This document shows, one piece after another, positions 49,129 through 56,948 of a stretch of DNA of 64,000 bases. Position 1 is the first letter of the stretch. Every line of letters begins with the position of its first letter. The stretch is from JAVZLQ01 sp049972525 (GTDB taxonomy: Archaea; Thermoproteota; Bathyarchaeia; Bathyarchaeales; Bathycorpusculaceae). The stretch covers positions 1 to 64,000 of the forward strand of contig JBMFKI010000005.1 in NCBI GenBank assembly GCA_049972525.1, given 5' to 3'. The translations under genes and the position numbers were made by a program. The notes under the pieces were generated by a model that ran no database searches, was not told the DNA's origin, and saw only the letters and a list, made by a program, of their open reading frames with translations.

Positions 49129-50352
49129 ATGCAGCGTCAAGTTTTCCGTGAAATTGAAAAGGCTGAAGCTGAGATGACACACGTCTTAATGGAGCTTATC
49201 AGAGTTCCTGCAATTGCACCTGAAAATGGTGGAGAAGGCGAAATGCGAAAGGCTGAAAAATTGCTTAAAGTGCTTGAAGATGTTGGCTTTGACAAGATTG
49301 AGCGCTATGATGCTGTGGATGAAAGGGTTCCATCGAAAAGAAGACCGAACGTTGTGGCGCACTGTTATGGAGAAAATGCTACAGAGAGACTTTGGATAAT
49401 AACGCATTTGGATGTTGTACCACCAGGAGATGAATCGCTTTGGACTGCTACAAAACCCTTCGAACCACTGATTAAGAATAGCAGGGTCTATGGTCGCGGA
49501 AGCGAAGACAACGGGCAGTCAATGATCGCATCCATATTTGCCGTCAAAGCCCTTAGAAAATTGGGTATAACGCCCAAAAGAACAATTGCATTAGCTTTCG
49601 TTGCCGACGAAGAACAGGGAAGCAAGTATGGCATACAGCATCTCATTGAACAAAAGCTTTTCAAAAAGGATGACTTAATAATTGTTCCAGACGGCGGAAA
49701 CGAAGACGGAAGCTTTATAGAAATAGCTGAAAAAAGCGCTTTATGGCTTAGAATACGCACAACTGGTCAGCAAGTTCACGCCAGCAGACCACACAGGGGG
49801 TTAAACGCCCATCGCGTTGGAATGGAATATGCCCTAGCCCTCGACAAAATGCTCCATGAAAAATATGCACTTAAAGATTCTTATTTTGATCCTCCTGAAA
49901 GCACTTTTGAACCTACGAAGAAGGAGAAAAACGTTGATGCCGTCAACATAATTCCAGGCGAAGACATAACATATTTTGACTGCAGAATACTGCCAAGCTA
50001 CGACTTGGAAGAAATTTTGCAGAAAATTTGCTTCTTAGCTGAAGAATTTCAGAGGAAAACGAAAGCAAAGATAAGTATTGAAGTTATTAACAAAAGTGCT
50101 GCGCCAAAACCAACAGACCCAAACGCGAAAGTTGTAACAATGCTGAAAGAGGCAATAAAGAACACTAGAGAAATAGAACCGAAGGTCGGAGGGATAGGCG
50201 GCGGAACATGCGCCGCCTTCTTCAGAAAGATAGGTATACCCGCAGTTGTCTGGAGCACAATAGATGAAACAGCTCACCAACCAAACGAATACACAAAAAT
50301 ACAAAACCTAGTTGAAGACGCAAAAGTCTACGCCTTTCTAATGACGTTGTGA
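49129..50352 (+). CDS. M20-family metallo-hydrolase
   Basis: A 407-residue M20 peptidase/deacylase of the ArgE/DapE/carboxypeptidase type. Metal-binding and catalytic stretches: ITHLDVVPPGD (His, Asp), YGRGSEDNGQ (Asp bridging), VADEEQGS (catalytic Glu-Glu), IVPDGG and the C-terminal DETAHQPNEY His. It should hydrolyse an N-acyl amino acid or small peptide using two zinc ions. Substrate not evident. GAGGTG precedes the ATG at 49129. Confidence 0.88.
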   Translation: MQRQVFREIEKAEAEMTHVLMELIRVPAIAPENGGEGEMRKAEKLLKVLEDVGFDKIERYDAVDERVPSKRRPNVVAHCYGENATERLWIITHLDVVPPGDESLWTATKPFEPLIKNSRVYGRGSEDNGQSMIASIFAVKALRKLGITPKRTIALAFVADEEQGSKYGIQHLIEQKLFKKDDLIIVPDGGNEDGSFIEIAEKSALWLRIRTTGQQVHASRPHRGLNAHRVGMEYALALDKMLHEKYALKDSYFDPPESTFEPTKKEKNVDAVNIIPGEDITYFDCRILPSYDLEEILQKICFLAEEFQRKTKAKISIEVINKSAAPKPTDPNAKVVTMLKEAIKNTREIEPKVGGIGGGTCAAFFRKIGIPAVVWSTIDETAHQPNEYTKIQNLVEDAKVYAFLMTL

Positions 50353-50379
50353 TTGTCTTTATTTCGCGAAAGTTTTATA

Positions 50380-50398
50380 TGGATGGATTATCCATCCA
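50380..50398. promoter_or_regulatory. Palindromic operator behind the ECF-S/DUF4430 promoter
   Basis: TGGATGGAT, T, ATCCATCCA has 9-bp perfect arms. A TATA box TTTTATAT lies just upstream (50373-50380) and the ATG at 50404 just downstream, so the palindrome occupies the gap between TATA and the expected transcription start. This is the classic position for an archaeal repressor site and suggests ligand-controlled transport. Confidence 0.6.
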
Positions 50399-50403
50399 AA
50401 CAT

Positions 50404-50955
50404 ATGAGTAAGACTTCAATTAAGATTACACTTTTCAGCGTCTTGACAGCTATTTGTTTAGCTCTGCAGTTGTCGCCGAGACCACCAAATGTTGAGTTTA
50501 CATCTCTATTTACGTTTATTATTGGCTTTATGTATGGCTCTTCGGCTGGAATACTGTTTGGTAGTTTTGTTATGTTTGTTAACGGATTTTTTTCTCCATG
50601 GGGCTTTGCGGGTTTAAATATGCCCTTTCAGATGGTTGGGATGGGACTAGTTGGTTTAGCTGGAGGTTTGTACCAAAAGTTTTCTAGGGACTACACTTCG
50701 ATAAAGTTTAACGTTGAAGTTTCAGTTTTGGGAGCTTTTATGACTGCGATTTACGATTTTATAACAAACCTTGGAGTTGCTTTTCAATTTATGCTTTCCG
50801 GCATGCCGAGTATTTTGGCTGTTCCAACTGCCTTGGCTTACGGAACGCCCCTTTCGCTTATTCATGTTTCATCAAACATAGCAGTCTTTGGGGTTGCCTT
50901 TTTTCCACTGGTTAAGGCAGTTAAAAATGTTATGGTGGTTGAAACCTTTGGTTGA
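50404..50955 (+). CDS. ECF-transporter S-component-like membrane protein, paired with DUF4430
   Basis: About 183 residues from ATG 50404, with five to six helices: IKITLFSVLTAICLALQ (helix 1), FIIGFMYGSSAGILFGSF, FQMVGMGLVGLAGGLY and a final NIAVFGVAFFPLV. The layout is that of ECF S components. The frame extends upstream to TTG 50353, but the TATA box and operator fall there. Its 3' end overlaps the DUF4430 gene by 29 bp, so both products act together. DUF4430 is related to cobalamin-binding (intrinsic-factor-like) domains, so cobalamin or a corrinoid is a reasonable guess for the substrate. Confidence 0.75.
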   Translation: MSKTSIKITLFSVLTAICLALQLSPRPPNVEFTSLFTFIIGFMYGSSAGILFGSFVMFVNGFFSPWGFAGLNMPFQMVGMGLVGLAGGLYQKFSRDYTSIKFNVEVSVLGAFMTAIYDFITNLGVAFQFMLSGMPSILAVPTALAYGTPLSLIHVSSNIAVFGVAFFPLVKAVKNVMVVETFG

Positions 50956-51754
50956 AAAAAGAACATTAGTCTTCGCACTATTGGCGATTTTAACGTGGGC
51001 TCTAATTGCAACAAGCGCCATGACATACTATTACTTGGAGCAGTTGAAATATCAAAGTCAACTCACTAAGACGCAAAGTTTGTTGACGGGACTAACTGAA
51101 AACTATACAACATCCTTGGTAAAACAGGATATGTTATTAAGAGATTATAATGCGTTGTTCGGTGAATATTATCAGCTCTATCCAGAAAACTGCTCTATGC
51201 TTATGAATGAATATTGCCAACTGCTCTCCAATTTCGGCGGCAATTACACGCATGTACTGAATACGTTTCCAAAACTAAATGAAACATACGCTTACTTGCT
51301 GGATCAAGCTCAAACGCTTGGCATGCAAGATATGGTAAATAGGACAGAGTTCGAGGCGTTACTCAGCGAATTTCACAAATTGCTGTCAGACACGACAGCA
51401 AAGGAATTGGAAAACTCATTAGTCAAAGTAAGTTTGATACGTGTAAACCTATGTATCAACTATGGAAACGAAACCACAGTTTGGTACAACATCTCCACAT
51501 CTCCAGGCATGACCCTTTTCGACTTAACAAAAAATCTCACTAACGTTGAATATGCGTATTATCCATGGATGGAACCTGGTCATGTGCTTGTAAACTCAAT
51601 AAACGGTGTTGCTCCCGAAGGCGGAAAGTACTGGTTCTGGTACTATTGGGATGAAATAAATTACGAATGGGTTTTTGGACAGGTTGGATGTGACGCTTGG
51701 ATTTTAAGGGACAATGGAACCTATAGATGGATATATAAGACTTGGGGACCTTAA
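50927..51754 (+). CDS. Membrane-anchored extracellular DUF4430 protein
   Basis: About 275 residues from ATG 50927. One N-terminal membrane helix (TLVFALLAILTWALIATSAM), a long helical ectodomain (about 40-175) and a C-terminal DUF4430 domain (TSPGMTLFDLTKNL, then VAPEGGKYWFWYYWDEINYEW). DUF4430 shares the beta-fold of the transcobalamin/intrinsic-factor C-terminal domain and often occurs with vitamin transport. It probably sits outside the membrane and captures a ligand for the ECF S component it overlaps. The helical spacer, which has Asn-x-Thr sites, is unusual. Confidence 0.72.
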   Translation: MLWWLKPLVEKRTLVFALLAILTWALIATSAMTYYYLEQLKYQSQLTKTQSLLTGLTENYTTSLVKQDMLLRDYNALFGEYYQLYPENCSMLMNEYCQLLSNFGGNYTHVLNTFPKLNETYAYLLDQAQTLGMQDMVNRTEFEALLSEFHKLLSDTTAKELENSLVKVSLIRVNLCINYGNETTVWYNISTSPGMTLFDLTKNLTNVEYAYYPWMEPGHVLVNSINGVAPEGGKYWFWYYWDEINYEWVFGQVGCDAWILRDNGTYRWIYKTWGP

Positions 51755-51822
51755 AGCTAAATAAACCAAATGATTTATTTTAGTGAAAACTGAAAGAAGT
51801 TAACATTTCAGGAGTTGCGAAC

Positions 51823-52518
51823 TTGACTGAAATCTCTAAGATATTTAACGCAGCACGCAAGGAAGGGAGAAATTTCTTACTTGAACCTGAAGCTAAAAAC
51901 GTTTGTATTGAGTATGGGATTCCAGTTACGAAGTTTGAGGTGGCGAAAAGTGAGGCTGAAGCCGTCAAGTTTGCTGAGGCTATTGGTTTTCCTGTGGTTT
52001 TGAAGGTTGTTTCTCCAGATATTATTCATAAGTCTGATGTGGGTGGTGTTATTGTTGGTTTGAAAAGCGCAGGAGAGGTTAGGGATGCTTACAGGCAAAT
52101 TTTAGGAAATGTGAAGAAGCATAGGGCTGATGCGAAAATTGTTGGCGTCCTTGTTCAGGAAATGGCTCCAGCTTCAACAGAAATTATTGTGGGTGCCATT
52201 AAGGATCCGCAGTTTGGTCCAGCGTTGATGTTTGGACTTGGCGGAATTTTCGTTGAGATTTTAAAGGATGTTTCCTTCAGAATAGCGCCAATAGACGAAG
52301 AAGAGGCACATGAGATGATTAGTGAAGTTAAGGCTTACCCGCTTTTGAAGGGTTATAGGAACTTACCGCCCGCCGATATTGATGCTATCGTGAAGATTCT
52401 AGTTAGCACTTCTAAGCTTGTTATGGAGCATCAGGAAATTAAGGAGCTTGATTTGAATCCAATAATGGTTTATGAGAGGGGCGCAAAAACGGTCGATGCC
52501 AGAATTATCCTTGAATGA
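51823..52518 (+). CDS. acdB: ADP-forming acetyl-CoA synthetase beta subunit
   Basis: A 231-residue ATP-grasp subunit that converts acyl-CoA, ADP and phosphate to acid, CoA and ATP with its alpha partner. SPDIIHKSDVGGVIVGL (His about 70, transient phosphohistidine site), GLGGIFVEIL and ELDLNPIMVY are the family marks. TTG start with CAGGAG upstream. The alpha subunit is not in the window, so it must be encoded elsewhere. It would allow ATP production from acetyl-CoA made by the PDH-type complex. It overlaps the Thg1-like gene. Confidence 0.9.
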   Translation: MTEISKIFNAARKEGRNFLLEPEAKNVCIEYGIPVTKFEVAKSEAEAVKFAEAIGFPVVLKVVSPDIIHKSDVGGVIVGLKSAGEVRDAYRQILGNVKKHRADAKIVGVLVQEMAPASTEIIVGAIKDPQFGPALMFGLGGIFVEILKDVSFRIAPIDEEEAHEMISEVKAYPLLKGYRNLPPADIDAIVKILVSTSKLVMEHQEIKELDLNPIMVYERGAKTVDARIILE

Positions 52519-53362
52519 AAGCTTTTCAAAAAGTGAAGTTTTCTCGAAGATATGCATACCGCCTGAAACACCGTTCTTTTTAAGGCTTGACTGTTGGAAA
52601 TTTCAGAAACTTTCAGAAAGCCTAAACGCTGAAAAGCCCTTTGACGAGAACTTTGCGAAATGTTTGGTTTCTTCTGCGGAGACTGTTTTAAAGGGTTTTG
52701 AGCCAACACTTGTTTATGTTGCGAGTGACGAGTTGAACATACTATTTGCTAAAGAGCCACCGTTCAACAGAAGACTCGAAAAAGTGGACTCGGTCATGCC
52801 AAGTCTAGTCTCAACAGCGTTTGCATATTGCATACAAAAGCTTTTTAGAAGGGAGCTCTTGGTGGCTTTTGATTCCCGCATAATAATTGTTCCAAACACG
52901 AAAAAGATAATTGAGTATTTGATTTGGAGGCAAAATGACCTATGGAGAAATCACAACAACACCTACGTCTATTGGATTCTGCGAAAACAGGGCTATGCGC
53001 CTTCGGAAGCTTCAAAAAGGCTTAGAGGGCTGAAAACAGCAGAGCTTCATGAATTGGCTTTTAAACAAGGCGTAAATTTAGCTGAAACTCCAGCGTGGCA
53101 AAGAAGGGGTATACTCATTTACAAGGAACCATACGTCAAAAGAACTGCAAAGGGAGTTGCAGAAAGGTGGAAGATAAAAACAGAGTGGAATACGCCACTA
53201 TTCACATCCGTTGACGGAGTAAAACTAATCAAACAGATTATCAAATGGAAAAACAAAAGAGGAAAAGCGTTTGCCAGAACAACAGCAAAAAACCCAGCAA
53301 ATCACAGAATTAAACCAGAAAATTTCCGCCTTAAAGGAACAAAGAGAAAAACTAAAAGCTGA
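52496..53362 (+). CDS. Thg1-like 3'-5' RNA polymerase
   Basis: About 288 residues from ATG 52496. The palm-type catalytic site is split as FFLRLDCWKF (first metal Asp) and YVASDELNILF (second Asp-Glu); FDSRII and YLIWRQNDLWRNHNNTYVYW are typical Thg1 stretches. Eukaryotic Thg1 adds G-1 to tRNA-His; archaeal Thg1-like proteins add nucleotides in the 3'-5' direction using a template and repair tRNA 5' ends. The tRNA-His in this window already encodes G-1, so the enzyme is more likely a repair polymerase. It overlaps AcdB by 23 bp and the coiled-coil gene by 92 bp. Confidence 0.87.
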   Translation: MPELSLNESFSKSEVFSKICIPPETPFFLRLDCWKFQKLSESLNAEKPFDENFAKCLVSSAETVLKGFEPTLVYVASDELNILFAKEPPFNRRLEKVDSVMPSLVSTAFAYCIQKLFRRELLVAFDSRIIIVPNTKKIIEYLIWRQNDLWRNHNNTYVYWILRKQGYAPSEASKRLRGLKTAELHELAFKQGVNLAETPAWQRRGILIYKEPYVKRTAKGVAERWKIKTEWNTPLFTSVDGVKLIKQIIKWKNKRGKAFARTTAKNPANHRIKPENFRLKGTKRKTKS

Positions 53363-54137
53363 AGCTGAAGGCTTGGCTAAAGAAAGAGACAAACTTAATG
53401 AACAGCTTAAACATTTACGCGCAGAAATTTTTGAACTTAAAAATGAAAGAAACGATCTGAATGCAGAGGTTAAAGAGCTTAAACAGAAAAGAAATGAAAT
53501 GCAAGCAAAAGTTCACGAAAAAATAGAAGAAGAAAAGCACCTAAACGAAGAACTAAAAAAGCTAAGCGAGAAGAAACCACGCAAAAGCATATGCGCAATT
53601 CAAAAAGAAATTGACGCAATTGAATGGAAAATACAAACAAACCCCCTGGATCTAAAAGAGGAAAAGGCGTTAGTTGAAAAAGTGAAGTATTTAGAGGCTC
53701 AACTTGCAATCCTTAAAAAATTTGAGTATATAAGTCAAAAACTACTTGAGTTACGCGCGGAAATTGAGGCTCTTGAAACGGAAGGAAGGCTTTGCCACGA
53801 AAAACTCACGGAGATGGCTAAAAAAAGCCAAGAATTACACGAAAAGATGCTCGCGAAGATAGAAGAACTGAATAGAGTGAGAGCAGAGGCTGATAATTTT
53901 CACAAGCAATTCGTAACCGCAAAAGAACGGATGGCACCGATCAATGCGGAAATTAAAGAGCTTCTGAATCAGATAAGCGTCTTTAAAGGCGAATTGCTAA
54001 AAGAGAAAATTGATGAAGAGCGGAAAAGCAAAGAGGCTCTTCGTGAAAAACTTAAACAGCAGGCTGTGGAGAAACTGAAGCGTGGAGAGAAGTTGACTTG
54101 GGAGGAATTTCAACTTCTCGGTGATGAGGACTTGTAA
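53271..54137 (+). CDS. Archaeal coiled-coil protein (COG1340-like)
   Basis: A 288-residue, almost fully helical, highly charged coiled coil (heptads such as REKLKAEAEGLAKERDKL and HEKIEEEKHLNEELKKL) ending in a short globular KRGEKLTWEEFQLLGDEDL. This composition and tail match the uncharacterised archaeal coiled-coil group COG1340. The start TTG 53271 lies 92 bp inside the Thg1-like gene in another frame, an unusually long overlap; a later in-frame TTG near 53373 would shorten the protein. Role unknown. Confidence 0.68.
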   Translation: MPEQQQKTQQITELNQKISALKEQREKLKAEAEGLAKERDKLNEQLKHLRAEIFELKNERNDLNAEVKELKQKRNEMQAKVHEKIEEEKHLNEELKKLSEKKPRKSICAIQKEIDAIEWKIQTNPLDLKEEKALVEKVKYLEAQLAILKKFEYISQKLLELRAEIEALETEGRLCHEKLTEMAKKSQELHEKMLAKIEELNRVRAEADNFHKQFVTAKERMAPINAEIKELLNQISVFKGELLKEKIDEERKSKEALREKLKQQAVEKLKRGEKLTWEEFQLLGDEDL

Positions 54138-54181
54138 CGTAAAATTAAAGTGCTTCGTCAATAAAGTAGATTAAGGAACAG

Positions 54182-55384
54182 ATGGTAATGGCTGAAAGAG
54201 AAACTGCACAAAAAGAACAAAAAAGAACACTGATTTTATGCGTTGACAGAGACGGCGATTTAAACTCAAAGACTGGAATAAAAACGCCAATTGTTGGCAG
54301 AGACGGAAACCTAAACGCTGCAGTGGCACTGGCGCTCAAAGATCCGGAAGAGGCAGACGCAAATGCGATGTTCGGAGCAATACACGTTTACGACAAGCTT
54401 CAAGAGAGCAGCCAAAACGAAATTTTTGAAATAGCCACAATTTCAGGCTCTGAGCTCGGCGATGTTAACGCGGATAGAAAAATTGTTGGCGAGTTAAATG
54501 ACGTTCTGAGTTCTTTTCCCGCAAACGAAATTATACTTGTAACAGACGGCTACTCTGACCAAGCAATTTTACCACTTGTAGAGTCAAGAGTCCCAGTCTC
54601 ATCTGTAAACCGTGTAGTCGTTAAACACAGCGAATCAATAGAGGAAACCGCTGCCCTATTCACGTACTATTTGAAGATGATTACGGAGAATCCGCGTTAT
54701 TCACGTATAGCCCTCGGGCTTCCAGGCATATTAATTTTGATTTTGGGTATACTCTCAATCTTCAATATGCTTTATTATTATTGGATAGCTTTCATCTTCG
54801 TAATAAGTGTCTTCCTCCTAGTGAAGGGTTTTGGAGTTGACAGAGCAATTAAAAGAGCGTACATGTGGATTAAGGAGTACACGCCGCCACCACTTCGCGT
54901 TCAAATTTCAAATTACTCGGTGATCGCTGGGGCATTGTGTATAGCTATTGGCAGTTACCTAGGATGGACAAACGCTGCGACCTTCGTTGCTGGCATCACT
55001 CCGCCACCCCCAGACACAGCTAGCTGGTTTAGCATCTCTCCGCAAATAGTTGCCTATTTCATTAGAGGTTCGATGGACCTTGTTGTGGTTGGAATCTGTG
55101 TTGCGCTTTTCGGTAGGGCTGTCAGGTGGTATATAGAGCGTGATGCACGCCTTCTTCGAAATGCAGCGCTGATCGTTTCGGTAGCTTGGTCAAGGTGGAT
55201 TTTAGATGGGACATCAAACGTTTTGATAAGACCAGAGGAAGGCTACAACAAGCTCGTTTTTTCAATAGTTGTTGGAATTTTGATTGGAATAGCTTCAAGC
55301 ATCATCGTATTTGTCGTTCGTAAGTCTGCTAAAGGGTTTTTCAAGGAAGCCAGAGAGGGTGAAGAGGAGCTTGGAGAAGACTAA
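54182..55384 (+). CDS. DUF373 membrane protein
   Basis: A 400-residue archaeal DUF373 (COG2237) protein. A cytosolic N-terminal domain (about 1-170) begins LILCVDRDGDLNSKTGI and includes GDVNADRKI and ILVTDGYSDQ, resembling a metal- or nucleotide-binding Rossmann-like fold. Five or more membrane helices follow (about 180-375: GLPGILILILGILS, YWIAFIFVISVFLL and others) and an acidic tail. Function unknown. It overlaps the MTAP gene by 14 bp. Conserved across archaea, so probably a housekeeping membrane factor. Confidence 0.85.
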   Translation: MVMAERETAQKEQKRTLILCVDRDGDLNSKTGIKTPIVGRDGNLNAAVALALKDPEEADANAMFGAIHVYDKLQESSQNEIFEIATISGSELGDVNADRKIVGELNDVLSSFPANEIILVTDGYSDQAILPLVESRVPVSSVNRVVVKHSESIEETAALFTYYLKMITENPRYSRIALGLPGILILILGILSIFNMLYYYWIAFIFVISVFLLVKGFGVDRAIKRAYMWIKEYTPPPLRVQISNYSVIAGALCIAIGSYLGWTNAATFVAGITPPPPDTASWFSISPQIVAYFIRGSMDLVVVGICVALFGRAVRWYIERDARLLRNAALIVSVAWSRWILDGTSNVLIRPEEGYNKLVFSIVVGILIGIASSIIVFVVRKSAKGFFKEAREGEEELGED

Positions 55385-56159
55385 AATTGGAGTTATAGGA
55401 GGAACAGGCTTTGAAAGTCTATTTAAGGATGCTGAGCAACTGCGCGTCGGAACCCCTTATGGTGTTGCTCCGCCTTTGTCTGTTGGAAATTTAGGTGGCA
55501 AAAGAGTTGTTTTCCTTCCAAGGCATGGTACGGAGCATTCTTTGCCTCCACATAGGGTGAATTATAGAGCGAACATTTACGCTTTATACAGTCTAGGTGT
55601 GGAAAGAATCATTGCTATAAACGCTGTTGGCGCCATAAACCGCAATTTTAAACCTTCAGACATCGTGCTTCCACACGATTTTGTTGATTTTACAAAGATT
55701 CGTCCAACGACATTCTATGATGAGGCACCGGTAACGCATGTTGATGTTTCCCAGCCGTATTGCCCAGAAATCCGTAGAGTAATAATTGAAACTGCGAAGA
55801 GCCTCGGGATACCATTGTGGAGTGAAGCTATACTTGTCTGTACTGAGGGCCCACGATTTGAAACTGCTGCAGAAATTGAAGTTTTTAGACGTTTGGGCTG
55901 CGACATTGTTGGGATGACCGGAGTTCCAGAAGTTGTTCTTGCTAGAGAGCTTGAAATCTGTTACGCCGCATTGTGTTTTGTGTCAAATATGGCTGCTGGA
56001 ATGCAGGAGCGTCTAACTCCAACAGAGGTTGCAGAAATTTCTGGAAAGGTTATGCCAAAACTTGAGCAAATTTTAATTGAAACCGTAAAGGCTTTGCCGA
56101 TTGAACGTGAAGGTAGATGCCCTTGCACTGAAGCCCTTAAAAGCGCGAGGTTTAAGTGA
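55371..56159 (+). CDS. S-methyl-5'-thioadenosine/thioinosine phosphorylase
   Basis: About 262 residues from TTG 55371. A purine nucleoside phosphorylase family II enzyme: IGVIGGTGFESL (start), PRHGTEHSLPPHRVNYRANI (phosphate binding), CTEGPRFETAAEI and GMTGVPEVVLARE (base and ribose site). It splits methylthioadenosine, the by-product of polyamine synthesis, to release base and methylthioribose phosphate; with pdaD in the window this fits polyamine recycling. NxTG versus GMTG at the base site leaves adenosine or inosine open. It overlaps DUF373 and the next gene. Confidence 0.88.
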   Translation: MEKTKIGVIGGTGFESLFKDAEQLRVGTPYGVAPPLSVGNLGGKRVVFLPRHGTEHSLPPHRVNYRANIYALYSLGVERIIAINAVGAINRNFKPSDIVLPHDFVDFTKIRPTTFYDEAPVTHVDVSQPYCPEIRRVIIETAKSLGIPLWSEAILVCTEGPRFETAAEIEVFRRLGCDIVGMTGVPEVVLARELEICYAALCFVSNMAAGMQERLTPTEVAEISGKVMPKLEQILIETVKALPIEREGRCPCTEALKSARFK

Positions 56160-56941
56160 TGTTTAAGACTTTGCTTTCAGCCATAGGCGCTTACAAGTTG
56201 TATGAAAAGTGGCTTTGGCATCAAGTTAAAAACGGCAACAAGCCAGAGCACATCGCAATAATCCTAGATGGAAATAGGCGTTGGGCTTCTGAAAAGGATC
56301 TTAACCCTTGGTTTGGACATGAAAAAGGTGCAGAAAAAGTTGAACAGCTCCTCGACTGGTGTTTAAAGCTTAGAGTGAAATCTATAACCCTATATGCCTT
56401 TTCCACCGAAAATTTTCGAAGAACAAGAAGCGAAGTTGAGAAAATAATGCGTATAGCTGAGGAGGAGTTTAGCAAAATCCTAACAGATGAACGTATACAC
56501 GAAAACAAAGTGCGCGTTAAGGTTATCGGTAGGTTAAACTTGCTTCCAGAAGATTTGAGGTGCCTAATAAGGGATGTTGAAGAAGCAACAAAAAATTATG
56601 ATGAATATTTCCTAAACATAGCCTTTGCCTATGGTGGAAGAGCTGAAATTATAGATGCTGCCAGAAAAATAGCTGAAAAGGTTAAGCTTGGCGAACTAAG
56701 TCCAGAAAGTATCGATGAAGAAACCTTTGAAAAACACCTCTATACGTCGCATATGCCAAAACAAGACCCCGACCTTATAATTAGGACGTCGGGAGAAGAA
56801 AGATTGAGCGGTTTCCTTCTTTGGCAGTCAGCCTACAGTGAACTATGCTTTCTGGATGTTTATTGGCCTGATTTTCGTTTCATAGACCTTTTAAGGGCTG
56901 TTAGGACATTTCAAAAACGCAAGAGGCGCTTTGGCGCCTAG
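56159..56941 (+). CDS. uppS: Cis-prenyltransferase (undecaprenyl diphosphate synthase family)
   Basis: About 260 residues. HIAIILDGNRRWA (catalytic Asp), GHEKGAEK, TLYAFSTENFRR and DLIIRTSGEERLSGFLLWQSAYSEL are the five conserved regions of cis-prenyltransferases. It makes long-chain polyprenyl diphosphates used as lipid carriers for glycosylation and surface layers in archaea. GTG 56156 overlaps the MTAP stop; ATG 56159 is the chosen start. A hydrophobic N-terminal helix may associate with the membrane. Confidence 0.92.
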   Translation: MFKTLLSAIGAYKLYEKWLWHQVKNGNKPEHIAIILDGNRRWASEKDLNPWFGHEKGAEKVEQLLDWCLKLRVKSITLYAFSTENFRRTRSEVEKIMRIAEEEFSKILTDERIHENKVRVKVIGRLNLLPEDLRCLIRDVEEATKNYDEYFLNIAFAYGGRAEIIDAARKIAEKVKLGELSPESIDEETFEKHLYTSHMPKQDPDLIIRTSGEERLSGFLLWQSAYSELCFLDVYWPDFRFIDLLRAVRTFQKRKRRFGA

Positions 56942-56948
56942 ACTTGTT

